Source: Robiginitomaculum sp. (GTDB lineage: Bacteria; Pseudomonadota; Alphaproteobacteria; Caulobacterales; Maricaulaceae). Taken from it: DNA of 46,347 nucleotides. Below, one piece after another: positions 24,610 to 33,292 of the stretch; the stretch's first letter is position 1; every line of letters begins with the position of its first letter. The translations under genes were made by a program, and so were the position numbers. Under the pieces are notes generated by a model. It was given only the letters and a program-made list of their open reading frames with translations. It made no database searches and was not told the origin of the DNA. The stretch spans positions 1 through 46,347 of the forward strand of contig JAUZSF010000006.1 of the NCBI GenBank assembly GCA_030949705.1, read 5' to 3'.

Positions 24610-25231
24610 GGGCGAAACTGGTAATCCTGGCGGCCTCTTTGGTGCTGGCCTCGTGTGTCTCCCTATTGCCAAAACCCGGGCCGGACCCGGATATTTTCCG
24701 CCTTAGCGAGATTGCCCTGCCGGATGATCTGGCCGCTTCGCCGGTGGTGATGGTCGAACTGCCGCGCACGCCAAAGGCCTTGCGCAATAACCGTATGGCG
24801 GTGATCGAGGGCAAACAGGGCATTGCCTATACCACCGGGGCGCGCTGGGCCGCCGCCGTGCCGCAAATCATGGCCGAGCTTTTGGGTGATTCCATGCTGG
24901 CAACCGGGCGCCTGAATGTGGTTTCCCCGCAAGAGGGCGTGCACCCCCCGCTATGGTCTGATTACCGAAATTCGTCATTTCGAAATCGTTTATGATCAGG
25001 GGGGCCGAGGCGGCGCCGCTGGGCCGGGTCACCATTCGCGCCAAGCTGATCAACCGGCGTTCACGCACGGTGATTGCCCAGCGCCATTTTGATGCCCAGG
25101 TCCGGGCCAGTGAAAACCGTCTTTCGGCCATTGCCGCGGCGGTGGACAGCGCCGCCCATCAGGGTGGCCGGGCCTTGGGCGCTTGGGCCGCCAATCAATT
25201 GGAAGCCGCCGAAGAAGCCGCTAAGCGTTAA
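24606..25231 (+). pseudogene. ABC transport auxiliary lipoprotein (PqiC/DUF330-like), two frameshifts
   Basis: The gene starts at ATG 24606 within the mlaD stop and has a lipobox LASC (Cys17). The normal frame runs to the C6 run at 24944-24949. With one C fewer the reading continues VHPRYGLITEIRHFEIVYD. At the G6 run 24999-25004 one G fewer restores QGAEAAPLGRVTIRAKLINR, which runs to the stop at 25231. The repaired protein of about 207 residues is an outer-membrane lipoprotein of the ABC-type transport auxiliary family, which accompanies MCE transporters. As read, the sequence gives two fragments (24606-24995 and 24992-25231). It is a pseudogene or carries two homopolymer sequencing errors; the quality of the surrounding coding sequence favours error or very recent change. 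Confidence 0.83.
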
Positions 25232-26909
25232 ACTGGTCCTTGGCCAAACGGGCATAGAGGCCGCCAGCCTTCATCAAGTCTTTGTGGTTGCCCTCTTCGA
25301 CCACCCGGCCATCCTCCAGCACCAAAATGTGGTCGGCGCGCATAACGCTGCTCAACCGGTGGGCAATCATAATGGTGGTGCGCCCGGCACTAAGGCTTTC
25401 CAGCGCCTTTTGCACCTGCGCTTGTGTTTCGGCATCCAGGGCGCTGGTGGCTTCATCCAATAACAGGATCGGTGCATCCTTGAGGAGCGCCCGGGCTAGG
25501 GCAATGCGCTGGCGCTGGCCGCCGGAAAGACGATGGCCCCGTTCGCCTACCGGGGTGTCATAGCCCTCGGGTTGTTCCAGGATAAACTCATGGGCGGCGG
25601 CCTGTCTGGCGGCTTTTTCAATTTCATCCTGGCTGGCCTCCAGACGGCCAAAGGCGATATTCTCCCGGATCGTGCCATCAAAGAGCACCGCATCCTGGCT
25701 GACCAGCGCCATGGCGCGGCGCAAGGAAGACAGGGTGACCTGATCAATCGGCGTGTCATCAATACGGATTTGGCCACTATCGGGGTCATATAGCCGGGGG
25801 ATGAGGTTCAGCACGCTGGTTTTACCGGCACCCGATGGCCCAACCAGCGCCAGGGTTTGCCCGGTCTGTACCGTAAAATTGATGCCGTGCAACACGGTCT
25901 GCCCCTCGCCATAAGACAGGCTGACATCCTCAAAGGAAACATCGCCGCGCCTCACCGCCAGGTCTTTGGCATCCTTGCCTTCAGTAATTTTGGGTGGTGT
26001 ATCCAAAAGCGCAAAAATACGGTCCAGCGCCGCCGCGCCTTCCTGCCAGACGGCGCTTAACGTGCCAATGGCGCGCAAAGAGGGGGCCATCACCGCCAGG
26101 GCACTGATAAAACCAATCAGATTGGCAATGGGCGAGCCATGACCGCTGGCCCGCCAGCCGGCAAAGGCCAGCACCGCGGCAAAGGCGATGCCGCCGGCCA
26201 CTTCCAGCATGGGGTCAACCTGTGCCTTTTTGCTGATCAGTTTGAGGCTGAGGCGGCGACGCTCTTCAAAACTGCGTGCGGCGCGGGCCTGTTCGTGGGC
26301 TTCCAGCTGGTTGACCTTGATCATCCGCACCCCGGACAGGCTTTCGGTCAGCAGTGCCGTTAGGCGGCCAAGCTGGGCCTGGGCCTGGGCCGACAGGGCG
26401 CGCACGGCCTTGCCAATGCGGGTAACCGGAAACGCCGCCAGCGGATAGAGCGTAAACACCAGCAATGCCAACAGCCAGTCCACCCAGATCATGAAGGCAA
26501 TCGCGCCCATAACCGTCAGGGCGTCGCGCACCAGATTGGTCAGGGCGCGGGACAGGGCCTCGCGTACCAGATTAATATCATTGGTCAGGCGCGATACCCA
26601 CTGGCCCGCCGGCGCGGCGCTGATCTGGCCATAATCGGCTCCCAGCAAATGCCCGAACATGGTATTTTGCAGCGCCGCGGTAATGCGCAATGACACCGCA
26701 TTGGTGATCAGCGTCTGTCCATAAAGCGAGATCGCTTTGAACAGGCTAAGGGCAATTATCCCCGCCGGGACCAGACCCAGCATGCGTGGATCGCGGGCCT
26801 CCAGCAGGGTTACCGCCCAGCGCACCACAACGGGGTAGAGCGAGTTGGCAGCCGCTACCAGCACCATTAGCGCAATCGCCAAGATCAGGTGCGGCCAGTG
26901 TGGCAGCAC
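25221..26909 (-). CDS. msbA: MsbA-type ABC exporter (membrane domain fused to ATPase)
   Basis: The 562-residue protein is a half-transporter ABC exporter. The membrane domain covers about residues 1-300 with six helices. The nucleotide-binding domain has Walker A LVGPSGAGKTS, Q-loop ALVSQDAVLFDGTI, signature LSGGQRQRIALARAL and Walker B ILLLDEATSALD. Its operon with DUF4170 and its genome neighbourhood of lipid A genes suggest MsbA (lipid A flippase), though other ABCB exporters look alike. The start is taken as GTG 26909, as no ATG exists upstream in frame before the stop at 26976; the family usually has another 10-15 residues (RFWREWV lies upstream in frame), so the true start is uncertain. 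Its 3' end overlaps the Mla lipoprotein gene by 11 bases. Confidence 0.82.
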   Translation of the reverse strand: MLPHWPHLILAIALMVLVAAANSLYPVVVRWAVTLLEARDPRMLGLVPAGIIALSLFKAISLYGQTLITNAVSLRITAALQNTMFGHLLGADYGQISAAPAGQWVSRLTNDINLVREALSRALTNLVRDALTVMGAIAFMIWVDWLLALLVFTLYPLAAFPVTRIGKAVRALSAQAQAQLGRLTALLTESLSGVRMIKVNQLEAHEQARAARSFEERRRLSLKLISKKAQVDPMLEVAGGIAFAAVLAFAGWRASGHGSPIANLIGFISALAVMAPSLRAIGTLSAVWQEGAAALDRIFALLDTPPKITEGKDAKDLAVRRGDVSFEDVSLSYGEGQTVLHGINFTVQTGQTLALVGPSGAGKTSVLNLIPRLYDPDSGQIRIDDTPIDQVTLSSLRRAMALVSQDAVLFDGTIRENIAFGRLEASQDEIEKAARQAAAHEFILEQPEGYDTPVGERGHRLSGGQRQRIALARALLKDAPILLLDEATSALDAETQAQVQKALESLSAGRTTIMIAHRLSSVMRADHILVLEDGRVVEEGNHKDLMKAGGLYARLAKDQFNA

Positions 26910-26943
26910 CCATTCGCGCCAGAACCGGGCGCTGGGTCTTTGC

Positions 26944-27201
26944 CTAGTGGTCTTGATGGTCGTGTTCCGGATCGATCAGGCGGTGGGCATGGATGATGAA
27001 ATAACGCATATGGGCGTTATCCACGGTTTGCTGGGCCGCCGATTTCCACGCATTAAAGGCACTGGCATGATCGGGAAAGGCACCAATAAAATCCAGCTTG
27101 TTCAGGTCCTTGAAATAGACCTTGTTGACGTCTTCCAGTTCGCCGCCAATGACGATATGCAAAAGTTGTTTGTCATTCTTGCGCTGCAGAGGTGTATTCA
27201 T
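26944..27201 (-). CDS. DUF4170 family protein
   Basis: This 85-residue soluble protein matches DUF4170, an alphaproteobacterial family. Core blocks are LLHIVIGGELEDVNKVYFKDL, FIGAFPDHASAFNAWKSAAQ and TVDNAHMRYFIIHAHRLIDP. The C-terminus ends in a His/Asp-rich tail (PEHDHQDH). ATG 27201 overlaps the stop of the upstream phosphatase by four bases. In other alphaproteobacteria DUF4170 lies between the cysQ/suhB-like gene and the DUF374-waaA-lpxK block; here the same order is kept up to DUF4170 but msbA follows and the rest lies 7 kb away on the same strand. The fold implies a small regulatory or binding role; function unknown. Confidence 0.87.
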   Translation of the reverse strand: MNTPLQRKNDKQLLHIVIGGELEDVNKVYFKDLNKLDFIGAFPDHASAFNAWKSAAQQTVDNAHMRYFIIHAHRLIDPEHDHQDH

Positions 27202-28004
27202 GGTTTTTGCCCAGATTGTCGTGAAGTAAGAACGCGCTCTAATATCAGGGCATGCAAAGCGGGGCCAGCGCAAATCACGCCTCCATTAACAGTGTTTTGC
27301 AGATCATAACGAAACGGCTGGCCATTAGGATCGGTGATCACCGCCCCGGCTTCGCTGGCGATCAGGTCAGCCGCGGCCAGGTCCCAGTCTGATTTTGGAC
27401 GTAATGTCAGCGTCGCATCCCAGGTGCCGGCGCCCACCAATGCCATGCGATAGGCCATGGAATTGCGGCTGCCGGTGTGCATTTGCGGCCAGGGCTCTGC
27501 CCAGCCCTTGTGCGCAAATAATCCATCATGGGCCAGCATGCGTGCCCCGGATAAGGTCTCGCGCGGATTGCAGGTGATGGGTGCCCCATTACAGGTCGCC
27601 CCCTGGCCGATTTGCGCGCTATACAGCTCATCCAGGGCAGGATTATAGACCACGGCGCAGGTTGGCCGCCCGGCCTTAACCACCGCCAGACATATGGTAA
27701 AATGCGGCTTGCCGGCAATAAACGCCCGGGTGCCATCAATGGGATCCACCACAAAGGTGCGTTTGGCGGTCAGGCGGCGGCCATCATCCACGCTTTCTTC
27801 GGATAACCAGCCATAATCCGGGCGGGCGGAACGCAAAAAATCCTGTAACAAAGCATCGGTTTCCAGATCGGCTTTGGTGACCGGATGGTTTGGGCTTTTC
27901 TCGGTAACCTCGCCCGGATTGGCAAACCAGCCCATGGCACAGGCCCCGCCGCGCCGGGCTGCCTCCTGCAACAGCGCCAGATCATCCTTGGCGGTATCGT
28001 TCAT
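27198..28004 (-). CDS. cysQ: Inositol-monophosphatase-family phosphatase, CysQ-like
   Basis: The 268-residue protein is a member of the metal-dependent inositol monophosphatase superfamily. The first metal ligand Glu is in GWLSEES (Glu69/70), the signature VDPIDGTRAFIAG holds Asp87 and Asp90, and the distal Asp is in DWDLAAADLIASEAGA. The family covers SuhB, CysQ (3'(2'),5'-bisphosphate nucleotidase) and histidinol-phosphatases; position after pmbA and before DUF4170 is the common alphaproteobacterial setting for the CysQ-like member. It overlaps pmbA by four bases. Substrate assignment is by context and is moderate. Confidence 0.75.
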   Translation of the reverse strand: MNDTAKDDLALLQEAARRGGACAMGWFANPGEVTEKSPNHPVTKADLETDALLQDFLRSARPDYGWLSEESVDDGRRLTAKRTFVVDPIDGTRAFIAGKPHFTICLAVVKAGRPTCAVVYNPALDELYSAQIGQGATCNGAPITCNPRETLSGARMLAHDGLFAHKGWAEPWPQMHTGSRNSMAYRMALVGAGTWDATLTLRPKSDWDLAAADLIASEAGAVITDPNGQPFRYDLQNTVNGGVICAGPALHALILERVLTSRQSGQKP

Positions 28005-29365
28005 TGTCCGGCGACGCTAAGGCCTTCGATCAGAAGCGAAGGCGTATTGGCGCTGTTCAGAAATTCCAGATCATTGGCGGCGATCAGGCGGCCATAAATA
28101 TCCAGCAGATTGCCCGCCACCGTCATTTCATTGACGGCTCCGGCGCGCATCCCATTTTTGATCTCGAACCCGGCAATGCCCACCGACCAGTCGCCGGTGC
28201 CCGCATTAAAAGACGGGCCAAAGGCATCGGTGACGATCAGGCCATTGCCAATATCTGCCATCAGCTCATCGGGGCTTTTGGCACCGGGCACAATATACAC
28301 ATTGGTGGTGCCCACACCGGGCGGACCGCCCAGCCCCAGGGCCGCATGGCCTGTGGGGGCCTCACCCATTTGTCGGGCCGAAGAGAGCGAATGCAACCAG
28401 GTGGTCAAGTGTCCATCCTTGACCAGATGCCGTTTGTGCCGGGCCAGACCTTCGCCATCGACGGCCGAGGAGCCAAGCCCCCGGGGGCGAAACGGGTCTT
28501 CGATAATATCAAAGCCCGGGGCAAACACTGGCTCACCCATTTTGTCTTTCAAAAAGGAAATGCCGCGCGCCACGCTGGGGCCGGTAATGGCCCCCAAAAA
28601 CATACTCAGTAATGATCGTGCGGTGCGGGGCTCGAACATGACGGCCATGCTGGCGCTGGGCAGCTTGACCGCGCCCAGACGCGCCGCGGTGCGCGTACCG
28701 GCCTCTTGGCCAACTTCTTCGGCGCTACGCATGTCTTCGGCCCAATGGGCGGTGCTTTGCGCCCAGTCGCGCTCCATCGTGCCGTCTTTTTCGGCGATCA
28801 CCATAACGCTGCGTCCGTGGGAAGTTTTTTGCCGCGCGGCCTCAAACCCATTACTGGCGCAAATGGTTACGGCGCTGGCGCTCCACCCCGCCGACGCTCC
28901 GCCGGATTTGCTGACATTCTTGACACGCAGGGCCGCCGCCTCGGTGGCCAGCGCTGCTTCGGTCAGGCTGTCTATGTCAGGAATGGCCGGATCATAAAGA
29001 TCAAGATCGGGATGATCCTTGGCCAATTGATCCGGATCGGCCAGCCCGCAATAGGGGTCTTCGGGGGCCGCCTTGGCCATGGCACAGGCACGTTCCGCCA
29101 GTTTTTCCAATGAGGCGGCGGAAAGGTCGGACGAAGATATGCCCGCCTGATGCTTGCCGATCAGAACGCGCAAGCCCAGGTCCTGGCTTTCGGCGCTTTC
29201 CACATCTTCCAGCACGCCTTCGCGCGCCGTCACATCCAGGGATCGTGACCGCACAATGACCACTTCGGCGGCCTCGGCACCGCCCTTCAAGGCATGTCCC
29301 AGCAGGTCTTTGGCCAGAGTGGCAAAATATGCCGGATCGGAGGTCTGTTCGTTTGATTTTGTCAT
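28001..29365 (-). CDS. pmbA: PmbA/TldE-type metalloprotease-family protein
   Basis: From ATG 29365 the protein has 454 residues, the normal length for PmbA (TldE). It belongs to peptidase family U62. TldD/TldE act together to trim peptide antibiotics and remove leader peptides, with TldD carrying the zinc site and TldE the structural partner. Family markers include the N-terminal VVIVRSRSLDVTAREG, GLRVLIGKHQAGISSSDLS, and DPFRPRGLGSSAVDGEG, GGPPGVGTTNVYI near the C-terminus. No TldD HExxxH motif is visible, consistent with PmbA. TldD is not in this window. It follows the MAPEG gene by 42 bases and is coupled to the cysQ-like gene. Confidence 0.9.
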   Translation of the reverse strand: MTKSNEQTSDPAYFATLAKDLLGHALKGGAEAAEVVIVRSRSLDVTAREGVLEDVESAESQDLGLRVLIGKHQAGISSSDLSAASLEKLAERACAMAKAAPEDPYCGLADPDQLAKDHPDLDLYDPAIPDIDSLTEAALATEAAALRVKNVSKSGGASAGWSASAVTICASNGFEAARQKTSHGRSVMVIAEKDGTMERDWAQSTAHWAEDMRSAEEVGQEAGTRTAARLGAVKLPSASMAVMFEPRTARSLLSMFLGAITGPSVARGISFLKDKMGEPVFAPGFDIIEDPFRPRGLGSSAVDGEGLARHKRHLVKDGHLTTWLHSLSSARQMGEAPTGHAALGLGGPPGVGTTNVYIVPGAKSPDELMADIGNGLIVTDAFGPSFNAGTGDWSVGIAGFEIKNGMRAGAVNEMTVAGNLLDIYGRLIAANDLEFLNSANTPSLLIEGLSVAGQ

Positions 29366-29407
29366 AGGCGCAGGTTTAACGCCGCGCCTGCGCTCTCGCA
29401 ATCGGCT

Positions 29408-29815
29408 TTAACCGACAAAGACAAAATAGAGCAGCGCCGCCGCCTCAGCGATCAGTACCAGGCCGGTAAAGATGGTACCGTAAAAGCGTCCCACCGGGCG
29501 TTTGCCCTCGGGCGCGGTAAAGCCAAAGCCATGGCCGATGCGGGCCAGGGTGAAGACACCGCCCAGCCCATGGATCAGCATAACCGGTGCGCCAAGGGCG
29601 GCCAGCGCCAACAGGCCAATCATGGCCAGCGGTGCATATTCGGTAAAATTGGCATGGATGCGCATGGTTCGCATCATGTCTTCATTGTCCCCATGGCCCA
29701 GACCAATGCCAGTTTTCAGCCGGGCCCTGGCCGTGCGCCAGCCCAGCACCAAAAGCAAAACGAGATTAAAGGCCAGATACAAAGAGGCCGCCTGATAGGC
29801 CGTTAAGTCCAACAT
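29408..29815 (-). CDS. MAPEG-family membrane protein
   Basis: Starting at ATG 29815 with GGGGGAA upstream, the 135-residue protein has four membrane segments (about residues 8-28, 53-75, 76-92 and 110-131). The motif RTMRIHANFTEYAPLAMIGLL in helix 2 is the clearest MAPEG signature (Arg, Asn, Glu), and the second helix pair contains GRFYGTIFTGLVLIAEA. MAPEG proteins include microsomal glutathione transferases and related enzymes; bacterial members are largely uncharacterised. It is the first gene of the minus-strand block MAPEG-pmbA-cysQ-DUF4170-msbA. Confidence 0.85.
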   Translation of the reverse strand: MLDLTAYQAASLYLAFNLVLLLVLGWRTARARLKTGIGLGHGDNEDMMRTMRIHANFTEYAPLAMIGLLALAALGAPVMLIHGLGGVFTLARIGHGFGFTAPEGKRPVGRFYGTIFTGLVLIAEAAALLYFVFVG

Positions 29816-29974
29816 GATATTCCCCCGGTCGGTTTTATGGATGTGGTGCAGCTTTGTCGCGCTCACCCGGGAAGGTCAAGCCATAGCGGGCCAAACAAAA
29901 ATGAATAGTGAAGGCAGTGCTTGACCTTTGCCAAGGGGTCTGAAATGACACCGGCCTTCAAGCGGAGCAAAGTC

Positions 29975-31072
29975 ATGGGATTTAAATGCGGGATTGTGGG
30001 TCTGCCCAATGTGGGTAAATCGACACTGTTTAACGCACTGACACAAACGGCAGCGGCGCAGGCGGCAAATTATCCGTTTTGCACGATCGAACCTAATGTC
30101 GGCGAAGTGGCCGTGCCCGAACCGCGCCTGGGCAAACTGGCCGCCATTGCCGGGTCCAAAGAGCTGATCCCGGCGCGCATGAATTTTGTTGATATTGCCG
30201 GTCTGGTCGAAGGGGCCTCCAAGGGCGAGGGGCTGGGCAATCAGTTTCTGGCCACCATTCGCGAAGTGGATGCGGTGCTGTATGTGCTGCGCTGTTTTGA
30301 TGATGACGACATCACCCATGTGAACGGCAAGATTGACCCCTTAGGCGATATGGAAACGGTGGAAACCGAGCTGATGCTGGCGGATCTGGAAAGTCTGGAA
30401 AAACGCGTGGCCACCGCCGAGAAAAAAGCCCGCTCGGGCGATAAGGAGGCCAAGGCCGCCATCGCCCTGATGGATCTGGCGCTGAATGAGTTGCGCGAAG
30501 GTCGCCCGGCGCGCGCGGCCACTGTGCCCGAAGATGATTGCAAGGCCTGGAAAGGCCTGCAATTGCTGACCTCAAAACCCATTATGTTTGTCTGTAATGT
30601 GGACGAGGAAAGTGCCGGTACCGGCAATGCCTATTCACGCACCGTCGAGGAATTTGCCAAAAAGGAAGGGGCGCCAGTGGTGATCATCTCGGCACAGATC
30701 GAGGCAGAGCTGGCCCTTCTGGATGCCGAAGAGAGAGACGAATATCTGGCAGAATTGAATTTGGAAGAGCCCGGTCTGGATCGGCTGATCCATGCGGGTT
30801 ATGCGCTTCTTGGTCTGCAAACCTATTTCACCGTAGGGCCCAAAGAGGCCCATGCCTGGACCATCAAAAAAGGCACCAGCGCGCCTAAGGCCGCCGGGGT
30901 CATTCATGGTGATTTTGAAAAAGGCTTTATCCGCGCCGAGACCATCGCCTATGAGGACTTTATCGCCTGTAATGGCGAACAGGGCGCCAAGGAAGCGGGC
31001 AAAATGCGCGCCGAGGGCAAGGAGTATATTGTGCAGGATGGCGATGTGCTGCACTTTCGCTTTAATGTTTAG
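29975..31072 (+). CDS. ychF: Ribosome-binding ATPase YchF (Obg family)
   Basis: The start at ATG 29975 gives MGFKCGIVGLPNVGKST, the exact usual N-terminus; the open frame upstream is not used. The 365-residue protein has the P-loop GLPNVGKST at 9-17, DIAGLVEGASKGEGLGNQFL (G3 region), VCNVDEE in place of NKxD (the altered motif that gives ATP preference), a coiled-coil arm around 130-170, and the C-terminal TGS domain ending in GDVLHFRFNV. It binds the 70S ribosome and affects translation fidelity and stress responses. The common partner gene pth is not adjacent. It is followed by dispersed hairpins rather than a clear terminator. Confidence 0.96.
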   Translation: MGFKCGIVGLPNVGKSTLFNALTQTAAAQAANYPFCTIEPNVGEVAVPEPRLGKLAAIAGSKELIPARMNFVDIAGLVEGASKGEGLGNQFLATIREVDAVLYVLRCFDDDDITHVNGKIDPLGDMETVETELMLADLESLEKRVATAEKKARSGDKEAKAAIALMDLALNELREGRPARAATVPEDDCKAWKGLQLLTSKPIMFVCNVDEESAGTGNAYSRTVEEFAKKEGAPVVIISAQIEAELALLDAEERDEYLAELNLEEPGLDRLIHAGYALLGLQTYFTVGPKEAHAWTIKKGTSAPKAAGVIHGDFEKGFIRAETIAYEDFIACNGEQGAKEAGKMRAEGKEYIVQDGDVLHFRFNV

Positions 31073-31093
31073 GGCATTATCCCACTTAACGTC

Positions 31094-31154
31094 ATACCGG
31101 CGCAGGCCGGTATCCACCTTGAGGCATCAAAATGGGCCCCGGCCTTCGCCGGGG
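31094..31154. repeat. Tandem pair of REP-like hairpins
   Basis: ATACCGGC at 31094-31101 pairs with GCCGGTAT at 31106-31113 around a four-base loop. CCCCGGC at 31137-31143 pairs with GCCGGGG at 31148-31154. Both hairpins sit in flanks that read GTCATACCGG...CCGGTATCCACC and GGGGTGACAC, typical of dispersed intergenic palindromes in proteobacteria. They lie 22 bases after ychF and may stabilise or end its mRNA. Confidence 0.65.
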
Positions 31155-31318
31155 TGACACGGGGGCTTCACGAAAAGCTCTCCCCTAAGGACGCCAAAAC
31201 CTCCGCTTCGCTGGCGAAAGCTAGATTTTTCGAGCTTGGTCATGCCTCCTGCATATCATATACGGGTTTATAAACCCACTTATGAATGATCGCGATTTTG
31301 CAAAAGGGTCAGGCGCGT

Positions 31319-32074
31319 ATGATCAAAATTGATGCCAGCGTCTTTATCATCACCCTGAATGAAGAGCGCCATATCGGCCGCGCTTTGCAAAGTGTGGCCG
31401 ACTTTGCCCATGTGGTGGTGGTCGATAGTGGCAGTACGGATGAGACCTTACGCATTGCCAAATCCTTCACCCCCCATGTGGTGCATCATGATTTTGAAAA
31501 TTTTGCGGCGCAGAAAAACTATGCGCTTTCCCTGTGCGAAAAAGACTATTGTCTGACCCTGGATGCAGACGAGGAAGTGCCCCCGGCCCTGGCAGCCGAG
31601 CTGCGCGCCTTTATGGCGGCTCCTCATGCCGATGGCCTGGTGATCCCCCGCATTGAAATGCTGTTTGGCCGGCGCCAGCACCCGTGGTCCCATACCCAGA
31701 AGCAAATCCGCTTTATGCGCAAAGCGGCGGCGCATTTTGCCCCCAAGCTGGTGCACGAATCCATTTCTGTGGATGGTCATGTCGGGCGCGTGCGCCACGG
31801 CATTATACATTATGGGGATGGCACCATTGGCCAGAAACTAAAGAAGATAGACAGTTATTCCCGCCTTCGCGCCGCCGAGAAGCGCGCCGCCGGGCGGCGA
31901 CCCAGCCTGATAAAACTGATCCTGACCGGGCCCTTGACGTTTTTGAAAACCTGGTTGGTCAAGCGGCATATTTTAAACGGTCGTGGCGGTTTTGTGATCA
32001 GTGTGATGAACGGCCATTATGCGTTTCTAAAAGAGGCCCGCCTGTTCGAAGCCTGGGACAAGGATAAAGATTGA
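31319..32074 (+). CDS. Family 2 glycosyltransferase, WaaE/KdtX-like
   Basis: The start at ATG 31319 (AAGGG upstream) is preferred over 31286. The 251-residue protein is a GT-A fold GT2 enzyme: FIITLNEERHIGRAL at 9-23, VVVVDSGSTDET at 32-43, and the DxD metal motif in LTLDADEEV (Asp82, Asp84). FENFAAQKNYAL is characteristic of the WaaE/KdtX branch, which adds beta-glucose or a similar sugar to the LPS inner core. The C-terminal basic region (YSRLRAAEKRAAGRR, FLKTWLVKR) probably binds the membrane. Its stop overlaps the acetyltransferase start (TGATG). With the lipid A genes elsewhere in the window, an LPS core role is likely. Confidence 0.83.
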   Translation: MIKIDASVFIITLNEERHIGRALQSVADFAHVVVVDSGSTDETLRIAKSFTPHVVHHDFENFAAQKNYALSLCEKDYCLTLDADEEVPPALAAELRAFMAAPHADGLVIPRIEMLFGRRQHPWSHTQKQIRFMRKAAAHFAPKLVHESISVDGHVGRVRHGIIHYGDGTIGQKLKKIDSYSRLRAAEKRAAGRRPSLIKLILTGPLTFLKTWLVKRHILNGRGGFVISVMNGHYAFLKEARLFEAWDKDKD

Positions 32075-32646
32075 TGGAACTTGTACCCAAAATCCTCACC
32101 AGCGCGCATGTACGTCTTGAGCCACTGGCCGAACACCATCGTGAAGGCATGCGCCCGGCGGCCAATGACCCGGATATCTGGAAATGGATGAGCCTTCGCG
32201 GTGATGGGGATCACTTTGATTTCTGGTTTGATTATCTGCTGGCCGATCAGGCAAAGGGCAATGCCATCAGCCATGCAGTGATGGTGGAAGGTCAGATCAT
32301 TGGCCACAGCGCCTATCTGGTCATCACGCCCCATTTTGACCGGGTGGAAATCGGCTGGACCTGGTATGCGCGCGATCATCGCGGCACTCAGGTGAACCCG
32401 GAATGCAAGCTCTTGCTGCTCGGCCATGCGTTTGATTGTGGGGCCGAACGGGTAGAACTGAAAACCCATCACAAAAACATCCACAGCCAGAACGCCATGG
32501 CCAAAATGGGCGCGGTACGCGAAGGGAGTTTACGCCACCATGCCAAGACCTGGGATGGCCGCTATCGCGATACAGTGTTTTACTCGGTTTTGCGCAAAGA
32601 ATGGCCCGCCGTGAAGGCGGGGTTGGAAGCGCGGTTAAGCCAATAA
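32074..32646 (+). CDS. GNAT acetyltransferase, RimJ/RimL-like
   Basis: From ATG 32074, one base into the TGA of the glycosyltransferase gene, the protein has 190 residues. It shows the GNAT acetyltransferase_3 (RimJ/L) pattern: RLEPLAEHHREGM near residue 16, VEIGWTWYARDHRGTQVN around 90-107 where acetyl-CoA is bound, and VELKTHHKNIHSQNAMAKMG, the conserved family motif close to the C-terminus. The acceptor could be a protein N-terminus or a small amine. Cotranslation with an LPS glycosyltransferase hints at sugar modification, but this is only inference. Confidence 0.82.
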   Translation: MELVPKILTSAHVRLEPLAEHHREGMRPAANDPDIWKWMSLRGDGDHFDFWFDYLLADQAKGNAISHAVMVEGQIIGHSAYLVITPHFDRVEIGWTWYARDHRGTQVNPECKLLLLGHAFDCGAERVELKTHHKNIHSQNAMAKMGAVREGSLRHHAKTWDGRYRDTVFYSVLRKEWPAVKAGLEARLSQ

Positions 32647-32713
32647 TCATTGACTTTTTCTTAAAAATATAGCGCGGAATTATTGTCGAATGCAAAGCCG
32701 GGTTTCAAAGTTT

Positions 32714-33292
32714 TCAGATGTCGAGATGGGCTTTGAGTTGTTGTCGGGCGCGATACACCCTCAGCTCCACGGCTTTGGGACTGAGTTTGAGGATTTCACC
32801 GGCTTCCTTATGAGACTTTTCTTCTAGGGCACACAAAATAAACGCAGGCTTTAACGTGTTGGGAAGCCGGGCGATCTGTTCTTTGAGTTGATCCAGGGCA
32901 ACCCGGGATTGGTGCAGGGCTTCGGGGTTGTCTGAACCACCATTGCTGGAAATGGTGTTTTCCACAAAAGGGGTCAGGCGCTGCATGAAGGCGCGGGTTT
33001 TGCGTTTGCGCCCAATATCGCGACATTTGTTCAGGGTAATCTGGAAAATCCAGGTGGAAAACCGGTATTTGGGGTTGAACCGGTGCAGGTTGTTATAGGC
33101 GGCGATGAAGGCATCCTGTACCGCGTCTTCGGCATCATCCTCGTCGCCCAGATGGCGCAGGGCAAAGCGAAACAATGGGGTTTTGTATCGGCGCATCAAC
33201 AGGGTAAAGGCGATGTCTTCACCGCCCAATGCCCTGGCAATCAATGCCGTATCTGTGTTTTCGTCCTCGGTTTGATTATTGGGCGATGTCAT
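32714..33292 (-). CDS. cnrH: ECF sigma factor, CnrH-like
   Basis: The 192-residue protein is a group IV sigma factor. Region 2 covers about residues 25-95 (FTLLMRRYKTPLFRFALRHLGDEDDAEDAVQDAFIAAY and the promoter-melting segment YRFSTWIFQITLNKCRD). Region 4 covers about 135-188 (LPNTLKPAFILCALEEKSHKEAGEIL, AVELRVYRARQQL). It is the last gene of a cnrY-cnrX-cnrH order, with a 17-base overlap to the CnrX-like gene, and its length nearly equals that of Cupriavidus CnrH (191). It should be held by the adjacent anti-sigma and released when the periplasmic sensor binds metal. Target promoters are not known. Confidence 0.87.
   Translation of the reverse strand: MTSPNNQTEDENTDTALIARALGGEDIAFTLLMRRYKTPLFRFALRHLGDEDDAEDAVQDAFIAAYNNLHRFNPKYRFSTWIFQITLNKCRDIGRKRKTRAFMQRLTPFVENTISSNGGSDNPEALHQSRVALDQLKEQIARLPNTLKPAFILCALEEKSHKEAGEILKLSPKAVELRVYRARQQLKAHLDI

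Noticed and set aside
23662..24672. 336-codon minus frame opposite mlaD
   Set aside because: mlaD is well supported by MCE motifs and operon position; the antisense product is His/Gly/Arg-rich filler.
24992..25231. Independent small gene downstream of the Mla lipoprotein
   Set aside because: Its protein is the C-terminal half of the same family once two homopolymer shifts are corrected, so it was merged with 24606-25231.
31094..31154. Hairpins after ychF as an intrinsic terminator
   Set aside because: Neither hairpin is followed by a T-run, and their sequence is that of dispersed REP-like elements; annotated as repeats.
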